Below are positions 1 through 11,600 of a stretch of 64,000 nucleotides of DNA, one piece after another. Within the stretch, counting starts at the first letter, position 1. Every line of letters begins with the position of its first letter. The notes beneath the pieces were generated by a model. That model searched no databases, was not told the DNA's origin, and worked only from the letters and a program-made list of their open reading frames with translations. The position numbers and the translations under genes were made by a program. The DNA comes from Mya arenaria (lineage: Eukaryota > Mollusca > Bivalvia > Myida > Myidae): positions 47,787,417-47,851,416 of the forward strand of contig NC_069133.1 in NCBI RefSeq assembly GCF_026914265.1, in the 5' to 3' direction.

Positions 1-267
1 TATATGAATATGCATGTATATAAAAAAAAATCACTACCTGTTGGCGAAACTGCCACCTAAATGGCTTTAAGTATTTCACTTGGAGGTTCTATATTTATTA
101 ATAGAAATGAAATTGAAATTAAATCTAAAATTAGCATCTAAATTTATAACACTCATGTTTTTCATTCTGTATCATGTATGGCTTTTTATTCCTTGGTACT
201 TTGGATGTATTTAATTAACGCCTTGATGGTCAAATTTTTCATCATTTTCTTGTCTGTTTATTGGCAG

Positions 268-3200
268 TTAACTAGAACAGTGGGGGAGGTCCAGATAGAG
301 AAATCAAAGACGATTAACTACCTGGATTACCAGCCCAGAGACAAGGCTGACTTTGATGTCTCCAGTAAGTGTAGGGCTTTTCAGCAAACAATTTGGAAAG
401 TGGCCTATTTCTTTATCACAGTACCCAGGCTTTTTCATCTTCTATATTAACAGGCAAAATCCGGCTTCTTCCAATTCGCATAATTTAAAGGATCATATTT
501 TCCAAATATCCTGTCTTTTATTTCCCCCAAGCTCACATTCCACACAAATCAATGGTTTTCTGATGAAGTTATTTTTCCATATTTTACTATAATTTGAGAC
601 GCATGTTAAAATGGGAAAGAAAATCTTCCACCTTAAAAAAATGTAATCTAGTCCCTTTGTAATTATCGTGTTACATTCAATGTAACTACATTGTACTTTA
701 TTTAAATACTGTTGGAGTGAATGATGCCAATTCTGCATGTATTTCAGACTACAACCATGTGATTGAGATTTACGACTTTCCAGCGGAGTTTGTCACCAGG
801 GACCTTATCACTGCATTCCAGAGCTTCATGTATGGGGTGTTTTTTGCCAAAAAGATTCACAATTCATATTCAGTGTTAAAACATCGCATTTCTTTGCATG
901 CTAGTTTGCGAATAGGTAGATTCCCATTTCAGACTTTCATATGTTTCTTTTTCCTGGATATTTGCAAAAATATTAAAGATGCACTTTTACTCCCAAATAA
1001 GATTTACCATATTTAATACAATTGTTTTAATTTACCAAAAAGGATTAATAAATGTTGAAAAAATGGTTCTTATGAAGGATACTGTGTTTAATTTGAAAGA
1101 AAGGTGAAGAAAACACAGTATTTCTACCTTATGAGACGATAGTAGATCACATTAAATCTTTTAGCATTCACCAATCATTTAATATTTTTGCGTTTTCAGC
1201 TATTAAATACACAGCTGCCATCTTGTTATCAGTAATTAATATTTTTTCATAAATGCAATATTTAGTAAGCAGTTAAAGGTTTATCACTCAAAATTTATGT
1301 TTGTTCTACACGCGTATGTATTAATTTTGAATACGAGTGTCACTTTAAGAAATACTTTGAAATGGATATTGATGACTATTGAACTAGTTTCAACATGGGT
1401 CTGAGCCTCTTAACCCTGCTTGGAGCCTGTTTCCCTTATACTCACACTTAATTTCCTGGATTAGGATTTCAGCCTATTATCTGTGCACTAGTCTGAACAA
1501 GTGGATTTTCCACCTGTTTCCCTCACAGCATAAAACTGCACATTTTGATTACATGGTTCGAACACTTTTCATAAGTCATATTTATGTTATAACTATTTAT
1601 TTTGTCTGCTGTTTTGGAAGAAAAAAGGCATCAACAATATTTGCACATATGTTCATTATGGCATGACTGGTACCTGAATGTGCACTAAGTTCAATAACTC
1701 TACCTTAAACAATGGTTGGCTATAGCCAGAGCATTGGTGTTGTCATTGTCAATGTTCAAATGCTTTTATGTTGGCCATAACTTGAAAACTGTAACAAGAT
1801 ATTGACATCAAATTTGGCACACATGTTCATTATAGCAAGACTGGTACCAGTTTACACATGTGCAGTAAGTCCCATTTAACTCTTTTTAAAATAATATTCA
1901 TATGTTAGGTCCCAACCCTTCACCAAATAAAAAAAACAGAAAAGAGGACTTGTTTAATCACAACAATACATATTTTTTTACATTTGCCTTGTCCTTTGTA
2001 AAGATTAAGTATTATCACATTTTTTATGCATTTATGCTGTATGAACACAGTTATTTCAGCAAACAAATGACCATACAGCATCTTAACTAAATACTTAAAA
2101 ACTTGTATTCATTTTACAATATGCTTTATATTTGCATCAGGTCCCGAGGTTTCGACCTGAAGTGGGTTGATGACACTCATGCCCTAGGAATATTTAGCAG
2201 CTCCATTGCAGGTACAGCTCCTAACTTATACTGCATGTTAGTCATACAGGATTAATAACTTATGTTAAAAGAGAAATTGGTGAGACTTGGTATATATTAC
2301 CAGGCATGGGTTGGATAATTAACATACATGTAGGTGGCAGTAACCAGTTATGGGTATTGAAATTCTTTTTTTTATAATTATGATATAATATTATTAAAAA
2401 TATTTTTACCATGTTTGAGCCATCCTGCTTCCCATGGATGTGATAGATAAAAAAAAATGGCTATTTCACTTACATTACATGTTCCTATAATTATTAAAAA
2501 CCTTTTGTTATATGGCTTGTATACTTCTAAAAAAGATGGTGAACCTAATGCCCATAATTATATGTAAGTACATAAATGCATATATCAATATGTTAAGAGC
2601 CATGATATTTTTGTCTCTTTTTTTTACCATATTAGTGTGTCATTAACAGCTCCATAATTATTATGTATGAATCAGGGGTCCTAAAGTCCAGAAATAACCC
2701 TGCAATTAGGATTGTGAGCTTTCAACTTCTGACTATTGTACAGTTGTAAAGATTTTTTATGTAAATGTATGAGCAAAAAACCTTTTACAACTGTACAATA
2801 GTCAAAAGTCAAAAGCTCTAAAACCTGATATAAGGATTAATTTTTACCTTAAGGACCCCTGATTCAACTGCGCACATTTGCATAAAACGTAGAAAGTACT
2901 TTGAAAATGAGTATAGATGACTTTCAAAAAAAGGGGGGGGGGGGGGGGGGTTCTAAGCCTCTTTAACTTGCTTTGAGCATGAAACCTTCATATGATACTA
3001 TAGACCCTCAGCTGATTTTCTGGATTGACAATTATCAGCTGATTAGAACCCTTGATGTATAAATCTATTATTTTTACAGCCCAGGATGCTCTAGACATGG
3101 TCCATCCCCTGCTGAAGGTGTGTCCACTGTCCCATGCATCCAAACAGTCGAAACAAAAGGCCCGAGGGCATGTAGGTAGGTAGAGGGGTGTGTTCTTTCG

Positions 3201-4530
3201 TTTATTGACGTTGCCAGACTATCCATGGTCCAAGAGTTTTAGTTCTGTTAGGATGTGAGGCATAGTGCATAGACAGAACATAGCCTTAGGTAAAGTCATC
3301 ATGGCTCTTGCACAAGCATATTTCATTGTCACACAGGACCCCAGTTTAGCGTCTCTCATGGGAGCCAGTTACTATATTTAGTGGCGTGGCGGGGGATCAA
3401 ACCTACGAACCCTAGGTTGATATCTGCCAATGTCTAAGGCAGCCCCAACTCATCATAGCTTGCAAATTGCAACACAAAGTATTTGTATGATCAATGAATG
3501 AAGCATGCTATACATACAGGAATGTGATTGACATGCCAACTCCATGGAGCCATCAGATCCGTGAACTAGCGGACAAATCACCTCCAAGATATTTAAATGT
3601 TGGTTTAGCAATTAAAAATTAAATCAACAGAATGATGGCCCCTATTGACAAAAAGGGCAAATATCAAAGGCTCAGTTCAACTACAGGGACAATCCCAGAA
3701 CCCTGAAGTTCAATCTAGATCCTGTTTAAAGCCACAAGGCCCAACACTTAATTAGTCTAGTCTGTTTCTGAATGCAATTGACTCAAGTTGACTGTTTAAA
3801 TACCAGCTTTTGTACTCGATATGAATGATAATTTTGTAGGCTAATAAAATAATTTTCAAAATGTCATAAACAAAAGACTACCATTGCTCTCTAGTCTCTA
3901 CCAATGCTCACTGCCATTTCAGAGTTTCTTAAACCTTACAAACCCCGCCCAGAGACCACAGCCTCCGCTGCCCGGCGACTAGTGGCAGGTGCCCTCGGCT
4001 TAGCAACCAACGTTTCCAAGGAGAAGAGAGAGAAAGAAAGACAGCAGCTCAAGGAGGCTAAGGGTGGGTGTCTACCTTGTTCATTTTTGCTTTAGCATAA
4101 CAGATTTAGTGGGATTTTTTTTTAGGTTTTTAGCATTTTTTTATCGGAGAAAAAGTCGACACATTGTGGTAACCTTGGTTTAACATTTCTTTATTTTTTA
4201 CAGTTAAATCATTCACTTTTTGTATTTAGAAATATCGACTGTTTGTTCCGAAGTATTTTCCGATGTCCCAATGACTTTGATGTGGCGAGTTTTCACTGTA
4301 GTTAAAATATCTTTTTTCTGCATTTGGCAATAAATATTATAACAACAGTGCAGTATACTTAGATGAAATATTTTGTGTAATACCAGAAAGGTTTTCTCTT
4401 GAATTGTTTTACTTTTAGGTATATATTTACAAAAGCTGTTGTTTTATCTTCAGAGAAGCGTCGACAAGCACGTACAAACAGAGAACAAATCTGGGAGTTT
4501 GGGAAATGTGCAATGGACGAAGAATCATGA
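268..4530 (+). CDS. R3HCC1L: R3HCC1L/R3HCC1-like protein, C-terminal exons (5' part outside window)
   Basis: Six exons read with GT-AG junctions and consistent phases: 268-364, 748-829, 2141-2211, 3080-3175, 3923-4063 and 4454-4530 (TGA at 4528-4530), giving 187 residues. The C-terminal region of the vertebrate R3HCC1L/R3HCC1 family is recognisable: YNHVIEIYDFP, then GFDLKWVDDTHALGIFSS, then EFLKPYKPRPETTASAARR, then a charged coiled-coil-like tail (KEKREKERQQLKEAK) ending in QIWEFG. The first two motifs look like the two halves of an RRM-like fold. The family name comes from an R3H single-stranded nucleic acid binding domain, which would lie upstream and is not seen here. The 3175/3176 donor was chosen because it restores K-A-R-G-H-V-E-F-L, matching the family; a GT at 3118 would drop this segment. 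The cellular role of the family is poorly known. R3HCC1 and R3HCC1L cannot be told apart from this part alone. Confidence 0.86.
975..1335. repeat. Dispersed repeat, copy 1 (R3HCC1L intron)
   Basis: About 360 bp that closely match 41571-41915 in an ARID5 intron. Both begin with AAGATGCAC and a run on CTCCCAAATAAGAT and share CAGCTATTAAATACA and CACTCAAAATTTATGTTTGT in the same order. It is AT-rich and non-coding, probably a non-autonomous transposon or old SINE-like element. The rest of 830-2140 is intron, with a short stretch near 1780-1860 (ggccataacttgaaaact, then tgttcattatagcaagact) that looks like a further dispersed repeat. Confidence 0.6.
2668..2866. repeat. Long imperfect hairpin element (foldback/MITE-like)
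   Basis: The two halves are inverted copies. The left end GAATCAGGGGTCCT faces AAGGACCCCTGATTC on the right, and the centre has CTATTGTACAGTTGTAAA facing TTTACAACTGTACAATAG. The whole element is about 200 bp in the R3HCC1L intron. A poly-A/poly-G run follows at about 2930-2950. Confidence 0.7.
3195..3455 (-). mobile_element. tRNA-derived SINE-like element
   Basis: On the minus strand the sequence holds GGTTCGTAGGTTTGATCCCC, resembling the tRNA B box and T arm, preceded by a degenerate head and followed by a body containing AACTGGCTCCCATGAGAGACGC. It lies in an R3HCC1L intron. It is judged a SINE and not a working tRNA gene because no clean cloverleaf with intact acceptor stem was seen. Confidence 0.5.
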
Positions 4531-5250
4531 CAGAAAGACAAAGTGCAAAACAAACAAGTAATCCTGACAGAAAATAAGAAACATAATAGCCTCATGAATA
4601 GTGACATTTACTTGTGATATTTAATAAGCTATCACAGTATATTGACAATACCCCCTCAAGAGAAGAAGAGGGAACAATGCCATGTACTTGTGATGTTGTT
4701 CTTCACTAAAGTCTTATATATGTGCAGTACTGAAATATCACTGTATATGAACATATTCCCTAGAGGGAGATCAAGGAGGTTATTTATCTGCAGGGAGCAA
4801 GGAATCATGAAGGAAACACATTCAGGACTAGTGCTTGACTGCCAAAATTTTCACAATAAGTGCTATTAGCTATTATTATACCTCATGTGACTTCACCGTG
4901 TTAAATTCTCATATACCCATCATGAGCAATTTTTTATATTATTATACCTCACGTGACCTGCCCATGTGAAATTTTCATATACCAATCATGGGCAATTTTA
5001 TACTGCCACACACTGACAGTAGGGTTATGACGAGTTGGTATGATACTGTCACATACTAGCATGAGTCTAAAAAAAGACAATTTTGTTTTCCCAAGTTTGA
5101 GTTGGAAAGCGCTTAATAAGATGAGTTGTTAATCTGTAACTTTCAGTGTAAGCAACTTGTTGTGTATCAAAACTGTCTTTGCTATATTTTTAGATTTCTA
5201 TCAATTGTTACAGAAATAATTACAGAATAAATTGATTAAAACTTGACAGT
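4531..5250 (+). other. 3' UTR of the R3HCC1L-like gene with a tandem duplication
   Basis: This is non-coding sequence after the stop. A poly(A) signal AATAAA lies at 5226-5231 with a GT-rich stretch (GTTGTGTAATGGTG) about 20 bases later, so cleavage near 5250 is likely. Positions 4874-5001 hold two tandem copies of a 63-65 bp unit (ATTATACCTCA...CAATTTT). The 3' end is inferred. Confidence 0.55.
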
Positions 5251-6199
5251 TGTGTAATGGTGAAAGGACTTTATGTTATTATGTTTGGTATAATATACTA
5301 AATATTGCATGTCTGCCAGTGAGTCAATATGTATTGTCAATGTTCAGGTAAATACGGTTATCCATAGCGAAGTCTTGGATATCAGTATTTCCCTCATGTT
5401 GACAATATGAACTGTCACACCAGTGGCCATGCAATATTGCATTATAACTTTTCAAGTCCTACCTAATTTTGTGCTTGCGTCACCAATTACAAATTGCATT
5501 GAATGGCAAAAATACATAAATTGGGGCTAATGATCTTCTTTGATTGAGTTATATAAGGGAATAGGACATCACTGGAAGACTTGAAATTTTCCTAGTCATA
5601 ATGCTTTTGTATGAAATTCTGAATCAGTTTACATAAAAAATGTGCATTTATTGTTAGTTTATGTACACTTAATAGTTTATTCTATTAATACCTTTACAAA
5701 ATGAAGTATTTTTTCAAATGCAAATTGATTATTGTGTGAAAATTGTACATTTTATTTATTTGTTACTTTAATGACGCCTATGAGTCTTAGATTTAAAAAA
5801 ATACCGGTGTTTGAAGTAAATGCAAGGTATGTTTGAATGAATTAAAGACATGTGAAATAACAAGAAGAAAATGTTGTTTTTAACAAAACCCTTGACTTCC
5901 CATTGTTCACTTAAGCCTTGATTCTAAGAGTATTAATATTTGACCTACTGACCTAGTTTTAATAAGGCATGACCTCTTATCTAACTAATGAATAAAGACA
6001 TAAACTCTGACCTTTTTCAAAAAACATTGAGAAGATAAAACGCTGTAATCTGTCCTTTTTTATTTAAAGAAGAAACCATACGTCAGTTTCTCATCTTGTT
6101 ACACAGAGGTCTGGGTGCAACGTCCATGGATCCTTAAAAACAATGGGTCATAAGCAGAACTAGGGTAACCCAATAAAGTTACATAATTCAATGTAAAAT

Positions 6200-6660
6200 G
6201 GTTCTCTTGTAATTCTGCAGACAATGTTTTTAAAAAAACTGGCGACCGTAACCTTGGCCTTAGATCAACCACTAGAGGTCATTTGCTGGTCAAGGGTAAT
6301 CTACCACCGAAGGTTCATGGTCAGAGATGAAACCATTCTTGATTTATTGTGTGGGCAATATTTTTATAATCTTGTTTATCCTGACCTCCCCAAAATCAAA
6401 AGTGGTCATTTACTGGTCAAGAAAAGCCATTGAAGATTGATGGTCTTAGGTCAAACTTTTCTCAAAATATTGTGCGGACATTTATTATAAAACTATCGAC
6501 TGTGACCCTGACCTTTGACCTACTGACCAAAAAGGTTGGACAAGGCTAACTTATAACTAAAATTTGATTGTCCAAGGTCAAACCGTTCTCAAGTTATTGT
6601 GCAGACAAGACTAGTTCTGCCAAAGGATCGTCCAACTAACTGACAGACGAACATTTCATA
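6200..6660. repeat. Dispersed TGACCT-rich repeat between R3HCC1L and ENTPD
   Basis: The stretch repeats the words GACCTTTGACCTACTGACC and GGTCAAACC..CTCAA.TTATTGTG and ends in ACTGACAGACGAACA. The same style of sequence recurs at 21690-22165, 57100-57480, 61120-61390 and 63330-63640. It is probably an ancient mobile element family. Nothing else is recognised in 5250-6730. Confidence 0.5.
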
Positions 6661-6729
6661 CCTATATGCAAATTATTTCAATATGTGATATCAGACAATA
6701 ATCAAATATTGAACTACTTGAATGAAGTA

Positions 6730-8671
6730 ATCTTTTATTAGCTATGTATAAATATAAAGAAATAATATATATATATACTAACAAACGGTGAAAACAGAAT
6801 GAGTATTTCCCAACTAGAATGAAAGGTTCTTAGATAAGTAAAATAAACTGCATATTAATAGCACATAATGTGTGGTCATATCAATAATCAAGTGTTCCCA
6901 GCATTAAACACAAAAATATCACACTAGATAACATTTAAAGGCACTCGTTCAGCTTCAAAAAGGGTCAGCAAATGAAAATGTCTTCCAATCAAAATCTGAA
7001 CAAATTGCTATGATAAAACATCATGAAAACTACATCATATTTCACATGAAGCTATCAAAACTTAACTTATATTAATATAATTACTTAAGGCTTAGAATTG
7101 CAAAATTCTGTTTAATTAAAGAAGCATATGGTAGTTGCTGTTTGGTGTTTGTAAAAATATAAAATTAACATTACTCTCTTTGAATAAAATTATCAAAAAA
7201 TCAGTTTGTTGGAAGGGGCTCTTATAAGTTGTTGATCTTTTTCCAGCCCAATTCATTATATTGATTATTTTGTATACTATTGCATATGCTTGTTCTTTGG
7301 GAAAAAAAAATATGTTCAAATCAAAGAAAACTAATAATTGTAAATTAAAAAATGCAATAGAGACCTTCAATTATTATATTTATAAAAGATTCTCACTTGA
7401 AGATGATTAAACCAAAAATATTATCTCGAAAAAAATTGGCAACAGAATGAACAAATTTCCTCTAGCATAATTAAAAAGGAGGACATAGCCCATTGCAACA
7501 TCTTATATGCACTAATCCCGCAAAATACAACCATTTTAAAAAAATAGACATTCAACAAAATATTACTAAGCACTTATCCTGCAAAATACAACCATTCTAA
7601 AAAAATAGACATTCAACAAAATATTACTCGGCACCAAAAAATACAGCATAAAATTGCAGATCACAGTAAATAAATCATCAATTTTTACACACAATCTCAA
7701 AACTATTTTGCACCCATTTCATCAAACAATATGTGTAAATTAAGATGACCCTGTTCAATACAAACTGAATTTAAAAACAATTATTACATGAAAAAGCTGA
7801 TCCCAGGTTTGATACAATACAACCTGCCAAATATGATATCACATAGTTTACTAGTAATCAAACTTTTCAGGGCTTTGATGTTATCAAGATCATTGGCAAG
7901 AAACTACACATCCAATCATCACACAAACACGCAGGCACAAACACGCAGGCACAAACACGCAGGCACAAACACACAGGCACAAACACACAGGCACAAACAC
8001 GCAGGCACATACAGTTCATGTGGAAATACAACAAATCTGTGAAAAGAAATCCTGATATCCCTTGGCGTATCACCCAATCTATTGACAGGATAATGTCAAG
8101 AGAATCAAACAATCATACAGTCCAAAAAGTTGTGGAGTGAAAGTGAATAGACACCAGGTGGTCCAAAAAATCAGCAAATACAGTATTTCATCGAAACTAA
8201 ACTATAATTGTCAATGGAAGCTGGTAGAAGGCGTTAATACTTCATATTACATAATTAAAAGAATAAGTGCAACGATTATGTTGCTGTCACATTTCAGTTT
8301 CCCCATTTAAGAATAGCGCATAATGGTTTCCCAGTTAAAATCATATCTGAAATTTTGAATTTAAAAAAGTGCACAAAAACTATGAAAGATGCATGTGTCG
8401 TAAGTGATGCGATACAGTAAGTAAGATTCAATGTGTTGTACACAACAATTTTAATATATGTATGTTTTTGACAATTTTCTTTTTTTCGTGCATTTGAATC
8501 ATCTGGTGTCTAGCCCCTTTAATACCAAAAGATATCAAAGCCTTTCATATTTCCATATGTGTCGTTCGGTATCTTCTGGCAATAAAGCCACAATTATGTT
8601 GGCATAGGTTTGTAATATATATATATTCGTTGTGGGTAGCAGCCACTATGGAATGGAAATCTTTCAAAACA
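6730..8671 (-). other. Probable 3' UTR of the ENTPD gene, with embedded repeats
   Basis: This region lies downstream of the ENTPD stop on the minus strand. TTTATT at 6734-6739 (AATAAA on the minus strand) is a candidate poly(A) signal. Embedded are a tandem duplication of about 62 bp at 7509-7632, a 14-bp minisatellite (acaaacacgcaggc and variants, six to seven copies) at about 7919-8008, and a TIR element at 8141-8523 with TAGACACCAG ends and the same right end (tgacaattttcttttttt ... gcccctttaa) as the element at 36132-36645. The UTR extent is inferred. Confidence 0.4.
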
Positions 8672-11600
8672 TCACACAGCCCCATATGCGGGTACAGGTT
8701 CATAAAATCCTCTTGCTCGCTGTTCTTGATATCGTCTGGCATAGCAGCCAAACGCCACAGACAGGAGAATAAAAATACAGAAAAGTGCTGTCAGAGACGA
8801 GAAAGCTGTTGTAGAGATGAAAGTTTGTGGTCCCAGTGGTTGTATGGTGTTGCTGGAGTTTATCATATAACCTAGTGTCCAACCAACATCCGTATTGTTT
8901 ATCTGGAAACAGAAAAGTGAAGTTGTAAATTCAGCCAAATGCAGGTTTCCAAGTATGAAATAACATTAAAATACTGTAAAGAGTACCTAAAACTATTCTC
9001 TTTTTGTAATAAGTTATTATTATGCAAAACAATTTCTTGAAAATGTTGAAGCATAGCAAGCTCAAGCTGCTTACAGGTACTTCATTTAGCCAAAATGTTC
9101 GAACCTTATGAAAAAAATACCGTTATTTTCATCATAAAAATAAATTCCTTTAAAAGTCTTTATACTCTTGAAAATATTACACAAGTTGTACCAGATCAAG
9201 AATAGTGAGCTAAGCTTAATCCTGTTATAAGGGACTTAACTTGTTTGAGAAATTGGGCTCAGCTTTGCTTTTTTTTTTATTTCACTTCTACAAAACACTT
9301 GATGGAATTATGTATGCTATCGATGATAACCTTGTTTGACTTTTTTTTTTATTCAAATCCATGTGCATTCATTTGTCTGACTAGTAATTCTCTCCAATGG
9401 TATCAGTGTGGTTAAGCCTGATGTCTATTGTTAAACTTTCATAAAATGATTAAAATACGTCCAACGGAAATAAGTATATATAGAGAAGTGACTTTAGTTT
9501 ATGCCTTAGCATTCATGTACATGAATGTTGCGTAAAAATTTTCTCATTTTAACCTTCTAAGAAACCATACTTAACCTGAAGCTAGGTTACACCTGACCTA
9601 TGACACAACATGCTTGTCTCAATCGAAAGTAATACCTTTTTAACAAAATGTATATTATTCCAAGTTTTATTGTTGAACTTGTATGCGTCTATAAGGAGGG
9701 TGTGTATATAATGGCCCTCGAAACAGTACCAGCCAAGTGAGGAAGGGTTGCCGGTAGGGAGGACCTTTACCTGAAATATAACGATTTGCATGTTTAATTT
9801 TGGGTGTGGTCACTTAATTCGGTCAGATTATAAACCACCTTGTTCATTGTTTAGCAGATATGTATGTGTTTTGTAAGGTGGCACAAAGGTGACATCCGCA
9901 ACACTTTATTCATATTGTGGTCACAACTTAGTAAATTGTGTCTGCAACATAGAAAGTTGTGGCCACAAGTTACAAAGTTATGGCCACAATTTACTAAGTT
10001 GTGGCCACAATATAAATTAAGTGTTGCAGATGTTGACTCTGTGCCACTGTTATTAGCACAAAAAAACACTATTGTTAAAACCACCTCAAACTGTCTGAAC
10101 ATGTAAGCAATTGCAATGAAAATTCTATGCTTTAACTGGAACGCAAAGTGAATTTAAAGGTGCAAGATTAAACAAAATATTCTTGTTTAGATCAAGTTGT
10201 TTTTTTTCTTTATGGTCTGACACAATTGAAGTTCAAAAGCTTGACTTGAAAATATTTATTCTTTTATAAGACACAAACACAGTCTTAACAAAATGGAACT
10301 TACTTCATCCCATAACAAAGCACACACTGATGATAGCTTGTCTTCAAACTCCGTCAATGTTGGAGAGTCAGACTTTCTGGTCAAGTTCAAGAAATCCATC
10401 TCGTAGTAGAAACTTGAGAATGCCTACAAATGTGAACAGTTGTTTTAAACGTGAATGTTGAATTGATCTACGGAATTGTTTTAAATTCTGTTAGGTACCT
10501 GATTCCATTACCCAACCAAATAAAACACAAAGCTAGTTTGTGTTGAATGTTGATTTCATTGACATGACAATAAATAAGATTACAAACAATCTCAATAATT
10601 AACTACTAAACAAAAAGATTTATTGAATCCACGGGAATTTGTTTGCCAAGGGTTATGATTTCACTGGTAAATCTCTCCATTGGTTGAAAGTTAGGAATAT
10701 TCATATCACGGTGGTTCAATTTCATGTCAATTGTTTCCAAATAAACAGAACTATATTTAGAAACAATTCCCACCTTTTAAAACTTAAATGAAGGTGCCAA
10801 TCAACATCTGATAATTATATTTATCATATGCTATTAAATTATTATTTTTTAATCTATAAAACAAAATAGCATGAGAGGAGACAAAATTCCCTATATAGTT
10901 TAGGTTTGTAAGTGTCATTCAATGGATGGGGGGAAAAGTTACAATTTGCAATAAAGATAAATATCTTTGATAGTTGTATAACTTACATAGAATTCCCCGT
11001 GTACTTTAGGTTGGTACGTTCCATTAAACGTACAGGGTGGATAGGTGCAGTTTGCATCAAAGTTGAACAGCTTTCTCACAGTGTTGGAACATTCCGTCTC
11101 ATTCCACTTACCAACCAGAGTATAGTTGTCTGCCTGAATGTAAATGATGAAAAGATGATTGATGAATGATAGATGTTTTAATGGTAACAAATACTGATGG
11201 CCAATAATGTGAGAGAATCGGCTAAGCATTAGAAAGGTTTTCCTAATTAAGATGATTAAAGTTTTGCAAGCTTTCAAGCCAGTCCTGATTTTCCTAGAAA
11301 TAAAATTAACCAGATGGGTTACATTTAAAGTTTTCTAGAAATTTTGTACAATTAATTTCATTTAAGGTTTTTGTTAATATAATTTTATTAGTTCTAAACT
11401 ACATCTAATTGTAACAAGAGCTGTTACAGAGACAGCGTGCTTGACTTTTCCGCCGCTTTTCAGTGTAAGGATTGAAAAGTTTTGACAAAACATGCGTGGA
11501 TCACTGAAAAATTAGATTAAAATGATGCCTGTGAAGATTTGTGCAAAATTCAAAAACATTCAGCCTTTAATGAAATACTATTGATGGGAATAGCATGCAA

